Source: Panax quinquefolius
Taxonomy: Eukaryota; Streptophyta; Magnoliopsida; Apiales; Araliaceae
Length of the DNA stretch: 64,000 nucleotides
Direction: 5' to 3'
Assembly (NCBI GenBank): GCA_020205615.1
Contig: CM035164.1
Coordinates: 126,211,537-126,275,536, forward strand
Every line of letters begins with the position of its first letter. Position 1 is the first letter of the stretch. Shown here in pieces: positions 22,461 through 36,034 of the stretch. A program made the position numbers and the translations under genes. Under the pieces are notes generated by a model that saw nothing but the letters and a program-made list of their open reading frames with translations, did no database searches and had not been told where the DNA came from.

Positions 22461-25400
22461 TCTGTGGAAACTCAGATTGGGAGAAACCTTCGTGGATCTT
22501 ATTTCATTAAAAGCGGCATTGCATTTGACGTGATTCTAGGGATTCATTGGTTAATTCACTACGGAAGCAAAATTGATTGTTTTACGTAAGGGTTGTTAGC
22601 ATTTCATATTCCAGGCTTAATTCCCGTGTTCTTATCCACATGAGAACACTTGAGTACACTCCATACTTCTAAAAGCTTCGTGAATAAGCTTTATGCCAAG
22701 TTGAAGAAATGCGTAGTTCCGGCTCGAAGAAGTAGCATTCCTCGGAACGCGGTAAATCAAGTCACGGTCATCTGCTGACCCAGCAAAGATTTAGCTATTC
22801 AAAGAGGAACAACTCTAAATCAATGATCTAAGTGACGTGCTTCTTCGCTTTAAATCGTCGGTTATTATCGAGATTCGTGGAAGGATTTTCTCGAATCGCC
22901 ATTCCATCGACTCACCGACTTCCGGAAGATACAAAGTTCGGTACGAATGAAAGAATGTGGGGAGAAGAGTTTCAAGAAGAGACTTATTCCAAAGACCTGC
23001 TCGGTTATATACCATCCGGCCTCGGAGGATTTGTCATCTGACGATGTCTTCTGCAAAGGGAAAGATGGATGTGTTCGAATGCAATATGGAAAAGTTATAT
23101 CCTTATGCCTCGCGACAACTCAAAGAATATGAGAGGAATTATCCTACTCTGATGATCTAGAGGTTACAATGGTTGTCTGCACTTAAATTAAAATGGAGGC
23201 ATTACTTCAGAAGGGAGAAATCTGGAGATCTTTTACTTGATCATAAATTCTTCCTCAAATATTATTTTCAACATTACGTGAATCAATTGGCTTGGTGTTG
23301 AAAACGACGCTAATCGCTTACCATCTTTGCAAAATAAGCGTTGGTATTGATTATGAAATATACCATCCAAGTGCCTTTATACCATCCATTGTGAAAAAGC
23401 AACGCTGACTAGAATCGACGATCGAACATTACTGTGAAATCATACGCAAGTAAAAATGTTTATAATTATCAAAACAAAAGTGCCCGTTTTCAGGTGACTC
23501 ATGGTAAAAGGACGGAGATAGAATTAAAGACTGGACGAATTGATTATCAATCGAGAGTATATTGAAAGTAGAACCGACTTTAATTGATAAAGTTAAAGAA
23601 GCGCCGACATCATATGCATTCGGGAGTCGGTATATGCGCGTGATTCAAGAAAAGACAAAGTGCATGCGACGCCTCAGAGAATCGGCTATCTCGAGGAAAC
23701 TTCAGTCAACTCCAAGATTTCAGTGTTCCTAATCGACCAAGATTCGAAAGTATAATATCATGATGGAGGCTATACAGACACCATTTTACCGATTTGCCAT
23801 CCATCATCGGGAGTACCAAAGCTCGTTTATGTAAAATGATAATTATACATGCGGAAAAGCAATAGCGCATTATGAGAGATACACTGTCGAGAATCTCAAT
23901 GAGTGTCTAATTTACGAAAGTAAAAGACATCAAGCGACCAAAAGGTCTCATCAGAGAATTACTTGAAATTCCGATCTTGGAAGTAAGAACATTACCATGG
24001 ATTTAAGGGCCTTCCTAATTTCTTTCTCAAGGTGATTACGATGATGGAGCATTGTTGATAGCATTGTATGGAAGTCGTCAACCATTGTCTTACCATTACA
24101 CGGTAGAAACTTATACGGAGTTGATACGAACGACCTAGGTCAGATTGTACATAAACGATTATAAGACCTCAAAGTAGGTTATGTGATCTTGCAGAAAGAA
24201 TGGAGTTAGAATCGATCGAGACTGTTAAGATTCACTTCACGATGGGGTTATTTCTGTAGATTTAGAAGAAGGGCAACTTAATCCTTACCCATTTTAGCTC
24301 TCTCAGATATCGTGGCCTATCGACGTAATTTGATCGGAATGTGCGGTGTTATTATCTATATTCTAGAAACCGGTCAAGATCTATTAAGAATAAGCGGAAG
24401 AGCAAGTTGATTTCACTTCGGAAAGTTGTTCTTCTACATATTCCGCTGAGTTTGGAGTTTTATCGATTCGGGTTCCCGCGATTTTGAGAATGACATTAGG
24501 GCCGCTAAATCACGGCTCCGGTTCACTCTTGAATCTGGAGTTCCATTAAGCTATTTTCGCTTCAAGTGTGTTTAAGACCCGGATAAAGGTGGTTGAAGCA
24601 ACTCTATTTTGGGACCGAGTTAAAGGTGATACACATCACTACTGGTTAAGATTCAAATTTTGCAAATCCGACAGTTGTTATAAAAATATCACGTTTTACA
24701 CCGGAGAACTTCATCTTCATCGAGGCGTGACGATGGAATCTCGATCATTGGAGACCATGTCCGACATTATTAGCCATTTTGCCCATGGAAACATTTATAA
24801 GGCAGACTTGGAAGGAGAGATTTCTTGTTATCTACTCCATTCTTTAATATACCGATCTGGCGATAAGTAGAACGTGGGCACGGTATTAGACCGATAACTT
24901 TTGGAAGTTACCGCTCAAATACGCTTCATCCAGACTCATGGAAACGCTCTTCTCACTATTATCGAATTATTACTCTACGTAAATACGTCGGAAAGACGAC
25001 CAAATGGTTTTATCTTACAAATTAATCAAGGATCTTACCTTAGGTGATATAATTACTTGTGACGCCTATTGTTACCACCAAGTCGAAACTAAATTATCTT
25101 GTGGTAATTTACCTTCGTGTTACAAATTGATGTGATAAGGAGTTATACGTCCATAAGTAAGTACCTCTTGTGAAAATTTGAATGATCGTATTTACCTTAG
25201 ATTATAACAAGCATGTAATGCATTCCAATTTCGAGGCTGTGAATTTCATGTTAGGAGGTCAGGGTCGATATTAATAGCAATTCCTTTTCATAAAGAAGCT
25301 ACGAAATTTTCATAAATAGAGGCTGAGAGGATTTGGAATATTATCGAATAAATTTCGATATAAGAAAGATGAAATAGAATTAGAGGGAAGAATATTTATT

Positions 25401-25985
25401 TTTAAACTCTTTGCAAAGTATTCAGAAGTCGTTATAAATATAAAGCTTGGTCATTTAATATTTTTTGTAGAAGAATATTGTTAATCAGCCTTACGACATT
25501 GGAATCAACTATTGTATAAGAGTTTATTCTCATACTTGGTGACAACATTAATCATTTGGAACATCTATGCGATGTGTTTACCTTTCGATAAAATCTTTTT
25601 ATTGTAAACAATAACGCATCTATACGTGTTATACACGAAAACCGTTCCATCTTTAAGATACTGGAACCTCAATACGTATTGTAAAAATATATGTGAGAAT
25701 ACTTTATGGTTACTATTGGAACATGACAGCATGTGTTTTTTACAGATTTTATCGATATTTACGGAATATTTCGTCGTGATGTTTCACCGCATACGGAAGG
25801 ATCCGCTTTATTAAGAATTGAACATCATATCTCTTATGAATTCACGATCAGTTTAGATTCAATTATTGGAATAACACAAGATTATGGGATAATATGTTAT
25901 AATATTCCCAGACGGTTAGGTTCTTATCCCACTTATCCCATATTCTTACGATCATTCTGGGTGTCCGTCCCTCAATAGCGGCAAA
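22461..25985 (+). mobile_element. Decayed Ty3/gypsy fragment nested in RLC-3
   Basis: In order it resembles the intact copy at 44-57 kb. 22465-22620 matches the protease-RT boundary (48340-48545, with CATTTGACGTGATTCT shared). 22690-23040 matches RT (49330-49700, with GGATTTTCTCGAATCGCC shared), followed by RNase H and integrase-like stretches (23040-24600). 25060-25980 looks like a decayed LTR (CATAAATAGAGGCTGAG, TTGGAACATCTATGCG). The best open piece, 24568-24870, encodes no recognised domain. Divergence is far higher than between the other copies. Confidence 0.6.
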
Positions 25986-27530
25986 AACAGGTGTCTTGGT
26001 TCTCGCCCTTCTCAATCGTTCTACACTGTCACTCCGGCTCCAAGTGTTTATGCTCCAACTGACATTGATCAAGCTATGCACACTCTCTCTTTGAACCAGC
26101 TAGACGAAAATTGGTATATGGACACTGGAGCGACGTCTCACATGACCGCTAATCCAGGTACTCTCACGCCTTATTTTAATTTGAGCAAAACTAATGGCAT
26201 AATTGTTGGTAACAGTAGTATGATTCCAATTCGTGGTTATGGTAATACCTCCCTTACCCAAACAGATCCACCATTACACCTCAAAAATGTTTTACATGCT
26301 CCTAACTTGATTAAAAACCTTATTTCGGTACGTAAATTTACTAACAATAATATGGTTTCCGTTGAATTTGACCCATTTGGATTTTCTGTGAAGGACCTAC
26401 AGACGGGGAGCAAACTTCTGAGATGTGAGAGCACGGGAGAGCTCTACCTTTTCACCACCAAAAATCGGGCTATTTCATCTTCAACACCATCTGCTTTTCC
26501 AATCCTTTCTCCTAGTATTTGGCACTCCCGTCTAGGTCATCCGGGAGATGTAATTTTTAGTAATCTTCGCAAAAACAATTTTATTAGTTGTAATAAAGCC
26601 CGTAACTTTTGTTGTTCATCTTGTCCCCTTGGGAAGTTTGTTAAATTGCCTTTTTATGATTCTTTATCTTTCACTACTATGCCTTTTGATATTGTTCATA
26701 GCGATTTATGGACGTCACCTATTCTTAGCTCATCCGGCCATCGTTATTATGCATTATTTCTTGATGATTATACTAATTTTTTGTGGACTTTTCCTTTGTC
26801 TCAAAAATCACAGGTTCACAACATTTTTCTTTATTTTTGAGCATTCATAAAAACTCAATTTGAAAGAGAAATAAAATCATTTCAGTGTGATCATAGTCGT
26901 GAGTACGATAATGGCCCCTTTCATAAATTTTGTGAACAAAATGGCATGTCATTCCGTTTTTCGTGTCCTCGCACTTCTCCTCAAAATGGAAAAGCAGAAC
27001 AAAAAATAAAATCCATAAATAATATTGTCTGTACTCTGCTTGCACATTCATCTATGCCTCCCTCCTTTTGGCACCACGCTCTACAAATGGCTACCTACCT
27101 TTTAAACATCCTCCCCACAAAGGTTTTAGGCTACAAATCTCTTACACAAATTATTTATCAAACGCATCCTTCCTATTCTCATCTTCGGGTTTTCGGGTGT
27201 TTATGCTTCCCACTCTTTCCATCCACCAAAATTCATAAACTCCAAGCCCGTTCAACTCCGTGTGTCTTTTTAGGCTATCCTTCCAATCATAGGGGGTACA
27301 AGTGTTATGATTTGTCAGCTCGAAAAATTATCATTTCACGTCATGTGCATTTTGATGAAACTCAATTTCCATTTTCAACAATCCATACTCCAAATACTCA
27401 TACATATGATTTTTTAGAGGATGGTTTGTCTCCATTGCAAATTCACAACTTGCATCAAAATGACGCCCAAAACCAAACACAATCAACTCCCTCAATCTCC
27501 TTCTCCTACCGGTCTCTGTCTGCTTCATAA
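25986..27530 (+). pseudogene. RLC-3 protease and integrase
   Basis: Starts within a gag tail (SVYAPTDIDQAMHTLSLNQL). It continues into the protease site NWYMDTGATSHMT (about 26110-26150), pre-integrase IWHSRLGHPGD with CCSSCPLGK, and integrase with FDIVHSDLWTSP, YYALFLDDYTNFLW, QCDHSREYDNG and TSPQNGKAEQKI. The whole 1.4-kb frame stays open except for one TGA at 26838, which most simply arose from CGA by C-to-T change. Frame is then lost near 27500. The DDE residues (D in SDLW, D in CDHSREYDNG, E in KAEQ) are all present. Confidence 0.92.
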
Positions 27531-28653
27531 TGTCTCCTTCAGGTGCTTTTCCCCACAAAGAACCCCCTCTTCTCCAAGCCCAGCAGTCACCCCTCCGCAG
27601 CCCACACCTCACTACCAACCATCAGCCCAGCGAATGACTCCTCATAGTCAACATAGCATCTTCACGCCAAACCGAAAATACCACCATGCCTTAAGTGTCG
27701 AAACTCCTAAAATCTCCCCTATCCCTCGAAACCCGGTGAGTGCACTTAATGACCCGAATTGGAAATCTGCTATGTTAGATGAATATAATGCTTTAATTAA
27801 AAATAAGACGTGGGAATTAGTACCTCGTCCATCTCATGTGAATATAATTCGGTCCATGTGGATTTTTCGTCATAAAAAGAAATTTGATGGTTCTTTTGAG
27901 AGGCATAAATCCCGTTTTGTAGGTGATGGTCGGTCGCAACGAGAAGGGATTGACTGTGAAGAGAAATTTAGCCCGGTTTTAAAACCGACAACTATTCGAA
28001 CAGTTCTTAGCATTGCATTGTCCAAATCTTGGCCTATTCATCAGCTAGATGTTAAGAATGCATTTTTGCACGGGAACTTAAATGAGACTGTTTACATGCA
28101 CCAACCTATGGGGTTTAAAGACACCACTAAATCCACGATCATGTTTATTCATTACGTAAATCCTTTATGGTCTTAAATAAGCTCCCGTGCCTGGTATCAA
28201 CGGTTTGCTGATTTTGTTGCCACTATTGGTTTTACTCACAGTAAATCAGATCACTCACTTTTCATTTATTGTCGTGGAACTGACATTGAATATATTTTAT
28301 TGTATGTTGATGACATTATACTCACAGCTTCTTCAGATGCTCTTCAATGTTCTATTATATCTCTTCTCAGTGCAGAATTTGCTATGAAAGATCTGGGTCA
28401 GTTGAGTTATTTTCTGGGTATTGCTGTCACTCGTACCAAAAATGGCCTTTTTCTCTCTCAACAAAATTATGCCGAAGAGATATTAGAGCGGGCAGGAATG
28501 ACTGCTTGCAAACCTTGCCCCACACCCGTCAACACTAAGGGGAAGCTAAGTACAAAATCGGGTGACCCTTATGATAATCCTATGAAATATCGTCGATTGG
28601 CTGGTGCTCTGCAATATCTTACTTTCACACGGCCAGATATTTCTTATGCAGTC
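27510..28653 (+). pseudogene. RLC-3 reverse transcriptase, cut by an LTR
   Basis: After a frameshift the protein reads NPVSALNDPNWKSAMLDEYN, TWELVPRPSHVNIIRSMWIF and QLDVKNAFLHGNLNETVYMH. A short double indel with a TAA follows near 28150-28176. It then reads RAWYQRFADFVATIGFTHSK, the catalytic LLYVDDIILTAS (about 28295-28330) and GALQYLTFTRPDISYAV. The copia frame stops exactly where TGTAAGACC of a gypsy LTR begins at 28654. RNase H is absent. Confidence 0.92.
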
Positions 28654-31600
28654 TGTAAGACCCCAACTTTTTGAATAAAAATGAATTTTCTATAATTATC
28701 ATTTTTGGAATAAATTTGATATAATGTTATAGTTGTGGGTAGTATTTATAAATTTTGCAAAGTATGCAAGTTGTTATATTATATTCGATTAGTCGGGGAA
28801 TATTCGTTTTAGCAGGAAATATTCGTACAATGGAGCAATCATTGGTGGACCTCACAACAGAATTATTTTTGGATTGAGAAAACGATAAAAATATTTTATT
28901 GAAATAACGGCGAAAGTTTTACCGTTGATACTGTTGAACTACTCGGTAGTAAAAGTACAGTAATACGCGTTGTGACGCCCCCAAAATTAGGTATACATCA
29001 CCCATCTTGGGTAGTCAGATACATGGTACGTAATTTAAATACAACTTACTAATATAAGCTGTAGGTAATAATACGACATAAAGCGTGAGTTTGAATACAA
29101 ATATTGTCTACTAGATATTATACAAACTCAAAAGAGCCCTCATTACAATTATTATCACACTATTTCACGTAATAGTAGTGAGGACTACTAATGCTATCCT
29201 CTAGACCATTACTCCGTTCCCCGACTCGTCCCGGCTATGTTCTCATTTCACTCAAGAGAAGCGGTGAAAGAAAAGGTGAGCTCAACTAGCCCAAGAAGAA
29301 ATATTATGACTAAGATAATGCGAATAAATTATCAATAGCCTTCAACAATGATGTTAAACCGATAAAATATAATAAACATCAAGTTTAAGCTGCAGTTGAA
29401 CAAGCAATCCATTAAAAGAGTCAAGTAGAAAATAAAATCTACTATCTTTTATGATTTAAAAGGTTTTTCATCTTTGTTATATTTGAGACTCGGCTTTAAT
29501 AAATAATCCACATCATCGAATCACCCTTACTACTGCCGAGGATATTCTTTAGTATCACGACCACAATTATTCATGCACTACGGCCAAGAATAGTTGTGTA
29601 TTCATTAATGGTCATGATCATGCCAACAATCATCCATCAATGCACTACGACCCATCGAGGATTTTATCATCATCATTTGTAACATTACGGTCGTGATTAC
29701 AAGAATAGTCTCTCGGTCATAATCATACCAAGTCCATCTATGCACTTCTGAAGCCACAGATGACTTTCAACATAATATAAACATGAGGATGATGACAATG
29801 ATATAAGAATTCAATAAAACAAGTTCAAGAATTATTTTATCCAGAATTATTAACGCCCAAATTATAAACGTGATCTTTGTTTTATAGAGTAAAATTCAAG
29901 AATGATCGGAAGAATATTTCCATAAAAGATCTTTGGATGAAACTTGAAATATCAAGGATATTCCACTAATTTCATGGAGTATAGAAGTCAAAGTTTTAAC
30001 TTATCTGGGTATAATAAAGAATGGAATAACAAAAGAAATCACCATGCATGCGATAGAGCCGCTTACAAAGTGAGTTATTCCAGCGAGAATAATAAATAAC
30101 GGAACCCAGTCCGCGTAAAAACGCATGAGATAGGATGTTCCAACGAGTAATAATAATAAAAGACGGAACCAGTCCGGTGTAAAAACACATGAGCAGGATG
30201 TTCAATGAGAATAATAATAAAGAGCGGAACCCGAGTTAGGTGTAAAAACACACGCATGTGATGTTCCAAAATAATAATAAAAAGGCGGAACCGGTCCGGT
30301 GTAAAACACATGCGAGACAGGATATTCCAACGAGAATAATAGAAGAATGTCACCAAGTATAGGGTAAACACAGATACTGAGTTATTCCAATGAATAATAA
30401 GCAATGGAATAACAACAGTTCTCTTCATGAATAAGAAAGACTAACACCCCTTACTTTTGGTAGGAGATTGAATCTTTGCGAAGTAGTGTAGTAACAAAAT
30501 ACTCTTCTTCTTTCTCTCATATTCTCTCTATACTTTTCTCTCTAAAGCTTGAATGAATTAAGTGAAAAATAATGAAGCACTAGGCCTCTATTTATAGAAG
30601 ATTTCTAGCTTAAACACCTACCATGTGAAAAGGCAAAGTGGGCTTTGACGGTGATGTGATGAAAAAGAAAAGTGGTTCGGCCGCTCGTAATGTGAAACGA
30701 CAAGTGGTTTGATGCCCGTAATGTGAAGCGGCAAGTGGTTTGACGTCTGGTAAAGGTAATTACTATTGACAAAGGTAATTACTATTCACAAGGGTAATTA
30801 CTATCGATTGTAAGGTAAATACTATCGACGAAGGTAATTACTATTCACAAAGTTAATTACTATCGATGAAGAGACTCTTAGATGATGACATATGGTCCCC
30901 CATAAAATAATCAAACTTACCACAAACGCCTCTCATAATGAGACTCTTTATATACATTAAGGATTGAATAAATATTACCACAAATCATTTTATTTTTAAT
31001 CAACACATTTTTAATCTTTCAACAATTATTAATCATTTATAACTTGTCGTCTCAATTAATAATATAACATATTATATGATGATATCTTTGTGACAATAAT
31101 TGAATCAATAATATAAGAGATATGACGCAAAGTTAATTATGTGAAGAATAATTGAGCATAGGTGAGTGACTTCTCACTTAAGCATCAATAATCAATACTG
31201 TGTGCTTACTACGCAACCACGCCAGACATCGCATTACTTTTACCCGGGTAGTTCAACAGCTTTTTAACGGTACCTCCGCCGTAGTATTTTTATAAAATAT
31301 TTTGTCGTTTTTCTCAATCCGATAATAATTACATTGTGGGGTCCACCAATGATTGAGCCGTTGTACGAATATTCCCTAACAAAAAGAATATTCCCCGACC
31401 AAACGAATATTTTATAACAACTTGCATACTTTGCAAAATTTATAAATATTACCCACAACTATAACATTATATCAAATTTATTCCATAATATTCAAAAATA
31501 ATATTTATAGAAAATTCATCTTTATTTATAATAGCTAGGGTCTTACACACGTGGTTGCATAGTAGCACACGGTATTGATTATTGATGCTTACGTGAGAAG

Positions 31601-33417
31601 TCATTCAGTTTTGTTCAATTATTGCTATAGTAATTGTTGCATAATATCTCACGTTATTTGATTCAATTATTGTTGATATTTTATATATTGTTAAAATCAA
31701 TAATTGAGACGACAAAATTATTAATATTATTATTTTCAATATTAACGATGTCTAGAAGTTCTGTTAAGGAGAGGTTTGGTCACCTAATTGCGCGCCAATA
31801 GGGAGAAATCCTTATTGGAAAACCCCCTCTTTCCTGGGAACGACCTGGTCAATTAATATTGTGAATTGTAATAAAGGTGATAAATGTTGTTAAAATTATT
31901 AAGGTAATTTTTATGAAGTCTGCTTATTTTATGGATCCCTATTTTACCCATTTTTCAAAATAATCGATAGAAAATTATTTTATAATGGTGGAGGCCCACA
32001 TGTTGGAAGAATAATGACTTGTGTGTGTGTATTTACGTATGTGTAGGAGTGTGTGTAAGGTAGTGGGTTTTGGTGGGGGAATAAGGTTTTGAGTGGGAGT
32101 ATTATTATAATTGTGGGTGGATGGAAGGTGTATTATTATGATATATATATATATATATATATATATAAGTTGAAAAAATGGACGGAAGGAGTATTATTAT
32201 GGATATATTATATATAATATATTATATTTTATTTAAAAGATTTTGCTTTAAATATGGACCGCCGATTAAAGTAAATCGATCCGGACCGATTCATAAGTAG
32301 AATTCTTATGCATTCCATTTTTCTATAAATAGAAGCTCATTCCTTCATTATTTTTACTTAATTCACTTTGAAACTCCGGAGAGAGAAATTATAGAAAAGC
32401 TATAGAAAATTATATTGCTACTTCCCTACTCTTACATCCAGTTCTTTTACGGTAAGGGATATTATTCTTTTGTATTTGAGAAGAGAACTTCTGTTATTCC
32501 ATTTCTTTATTATTCTGTTAGAATAACCTGTATACGCAGAATACCCTATACGTGGTGACATTCTTCTATTATTCTGTCTTTATTATTCCGTTGGAACATC
32601 CTGCTCATGCTATCTGTGGGACCGGGTTCCGCTTTCTATTATTCTCGTCTTTATTATTCCGTTGGAACATCCATCAGGTATCTGTGGGACCTGGTTAAGA
32701 TTTTATTATTGTGTCTTTATTATTCTTGGAACATCCCGCTTGTGTGATTTTCACCGACTGGTTCCATTATTATTATTCTGTTGGAATAACTCCGCCTATC
32801 GCAATACCGCACGACATAGTGATTTCGTTGTTATTCCATTCCTTATTATTCTTAGTTGGTTAAAATTTTGACTTCTATACTCCATGAAATTAGTGGAATA
32901 TCCTCGATATTTCAAGGCTTCATCCAATATTTTCGTGGAAATATTCTTACGAGAAATCTTGAATTTTACTCTACAAAGCAAAGATCATGTTGACAATTTG
33001 GACGTTATTAGTTCTGAATAACTTAATTCTTGAACTTGTTTTATTGAATTTTTATATCATTGTCATCATCCTCATGTTTATATTTTTTTGAAAGTCATCT
33101 ATGGCCTGTAAAGCATGGATGGACTTGGTATGATTATGATCGGGGATTATTGATTGTAATCATGACCATAATGTTACAAATGATGTGGTAAAGTCCTCAT
33201 TGGCCCGTAGTGCATTGATGGACGATTGTTGGCATGATCATGACCATTGATGAATACATAAATATCATTGGCCCGTGAGTGCATGGAATTTGTGGGTATT
33301 GACCCTAATGAATATCCTGGTCAGTAGTTGCGGGGATGATGTGGATTATTTATTAAGCTGAGTCTCAGTGATAAAAGTGATGAAAAACTTTTTAAATCAT
33401 AAAAGATAGTAGATTCT
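28654..33417 (+). repeat. Gypsy-type LTR variant D, split by an inverted solo LTR
   Basis: 28654-28970 starts TGTAAGACC and matches the first 320 bp of the A LTRs. After the minus-strand insertion 28971-31547 it resumes at 31548 with TTGCATAGTAGCACACGGTA, which follows on in A. Its middle (31741-31850) carries the TAAGGAGAGGTTTGGTCACC block of variant B, missing in A. Then come a TATA box (CTATAAATAGAAGC, about 32323), hairpin units (32500-32860 and 33100-33330) and a break at 33417 where a B LTR begins. The LTR's own 3' end was not found. Confidence 0.75.
28971..31547 (-). mobile_element. Solo gypsy LTR (variant A), minus strand
   Basis: On the plus strand it runs TGTGACGCCCCC...GGTCTTACA, the exact reverse complement of LTR ends TGTAAGACC...GGCGTCACA. 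It is 2577 bp and flanked by CGCGT (28966-28970) and CACGT (31548-31552), a 5-bp target duplication with one change. No internal region is attached, so it is a solo LTR formed by LTR-LTR recombination. Its TATA box (reverse of CTATAAATAGAGGC) lies near 30588, and U3 repeats of AAAGGTAATTACTAT lie at 30740-30870. Confidence 0.88.
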
Positions 33418-36034
33418 TGTGACGCCCCCAAAATAGGTATACATCACCCATTTTGAGTTGTCAATACATGGTACAGAAACAACTACAACTTTATTATTAC
33501 AACATATAAACTGTGAGTTTAAATACAAATATTATCTTCTAGACAATATCTATACTCAAATAAATCCTCATCACATTTATTGATACTTTATTTTACACAA
33601 AATTGTGAGGACTACTAAACAACTCTTTCTAGAACCTTTATTCCATACCCCACTGCGTACTACTAGATATTCTCGCCTCCGAGAAGAAAAATGGAACAAA
33701 AAGGAAAAGGGTGAGCTCAACTAGCCTTGTAGAAGAATATTATGACTAAGATAATATACAACAAATTATCATTAGTCTTCAACAGGGAAAAATCTAATAG
33801 AATACAATAGACAACAAGTTTTAAATCAATATTCGCAATGAAATAATAATTCATTAGAAGAGTTAAGTAGAGAATGCAAACTACTATCTTCTATGTATGA
33901 ATTTAAAAGTTCATCGTCTATCTTTTATCCTTGTAAAATCAATCAATATACATCTAGAATCAAATATTCATCTTTGCACTACAGGCCAAAGATATTCATC
34001 AGTTGGTCATGTTTCATCTAAACACTGTTCATCTTTTGCACTAAGGGCCAAAGATATTCATCGAAATCATTCATCTTTTTGCACTACAGCCAAAGATATT
34101 CAATAATATCATCATTTAAGACTAAGGATGATGAAAAATATTTTTAAAGCGAATCCGATTGAAACAAAATGACAAGGATTAAGGATTAAGGATCAGTACT
34201 TTGTTTTATCCATGTCCAAAAATACCTCAAAAATAATCATAGTGGTGTAAAATTAAAAATGATCAAAACATGGATACAATCAAAGCTAGTATCCACAATA
34301 GATATTTTAGGCGAAAAGGAAAATTTTCATTTTCGATGAATAAGGCCGTATTCGTGAATAAGATCAAGTATACGTGAATAAAGGTCGTATATCGTGAATA
34401 GTAACTCGACAAACACCAAAAGTTCTAAATTTGATAAAACTTTAGATCAATATTTCAAAGATAATGATATTGAATAAATAATATCATTACTACGAAAAAA
34501 TAATAATATCCCTTACCTCGAAAGATCAAGATTTCTAAATTTAAACACAGGATATAAAGCTATGACTTGAACTTGCACCAGTATAACAATACTCAAAATA
34601 TACTCAAAATACTCACAAGAATACGCTCGATAATATAGAGAGAAAACTTGAGTTTACGGTGTGATTTTCAATTCTAACCTAAGCACCTATTTATAGGAAA
34701 ATGCTTAACACCAAAGCGAAAATTTATTAAAATATTAATTTATTAATTTTTATTCCTACGCTCGCATTTGAAGATCTGAATTCAGCCACTTCTTAACACA
34801 TACAAGACCCACAATAATGACAAAAAACGTTTTGTCATTTTAAATATTTTATACTTCCAAAAATCAATTATTTTGAACTTGAAATTTCAATAATTCACAA
34901 TAAATATCCCTTTTGTCGGAAAATTGAAACTCGAGACTTTTTATAGGAAATTCAATTCTATACAACTTTGCAGAAGAAAGTTTTTTCAATTCCAAATGAA
35001 ATTGACCAAAATCCACAAACCAGCGATTTTATTGTGTTATAATCAAATTTCAAATCAATAAATGGGGTCCGCGAGCATGTTTAACATGTTTTAAACATTT
35101 ATTGCAACAAAAATACTCTTCCTCCTCGTATACTCATATATCCCACATTCGTTGTAAAAATATCACCATTATTATATTATTAAAATATAATAATATATTT
35201 AAATGAATTATTTTATCGAGAAAAAGATAAAATTTTAATTTTCAACAATTGTCACATTAAAAATTTTCTCCATCTATATCCACATAAAATCAATATTTTC
35301 CTCATCATATGAATCAATAATTAATTATTCACAAATAATATTACGTAATCACAATATTGATATTGTGCAGCGGTTCAGGAAAGAGGGCTTTCAATAAGAA
35401 TTTCTCACTTCTTGGTAGCGCAATTAGGTGACCAAACCTCTCCTTAGACGTAACTTTCTAGACATTGCAAATAATGTTATCTAATAATATTATTCAGATA
35501 ATATGAATTATTGCTTCGATAATGAAAAATCTTGTGTAATGATAATTAATGAAACAACAAAGAATATAAAATATCAACGCAAAGAATTATTAAATCAATA
35601 AAATATTGAGCGAAGAATTACTATAACCATTATTGAGTAGTGCCTTTCACGTAAGAATCAATAATTGGTGCAATACTGGTGTCTTCTTGTGTTTTAACCA
35701 TGAGAGTATTTTAACAAGATAATACTGTGGTATAACTACGCCGTTATTTTTAAACAACTTATATTTGTCGTTTTCTTCCATCCAATCGCTTTCTACATTA
35801 TGGGCCCTAACAATCGCTGCATGCCGTCATCTGAATATTCCCACAAGCGGCAAGAATATTCCACGACCAAACGAATATTCCCCAAACAACAATGAATATT
35901 TTATAACCACTTGCTTATTTTGAAATATTTGCGTATTTTACCCATAACTATCCACATTAATCAAATCAACCCTTACTATTTCAAAATAATAAATAGAAAA
36001 TTAAATTTTATTAATAATAAGTTGGGGTCTTACA
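33418..36034 (-). repeat. Gypsy-type 3' LTR variant B, minus strand
   Basis: 2617 bp from TGTGACGCCCCC to GGTCTTACA on the plus strand. A polypurine tract (AAGGAGGGAGGT on the minus strand, 36035-36046) and the pol C-terminus lie directly next to it, so it is the 3' LTR of a minus-strand element. It contains the AATATCTTTGGCxGTAGTGC hairpin units (33970-34110) and the GGTTTGGTCACC block (about 35430). Confidence 0.85.

Noticed and set aside
24568..24870. 100-codon open frame in the scrambled gypsy region as a new gene
   Set aside because: Parts align by eye with the gypsy integrase region, with no motif and no start context. It is best read as decay.
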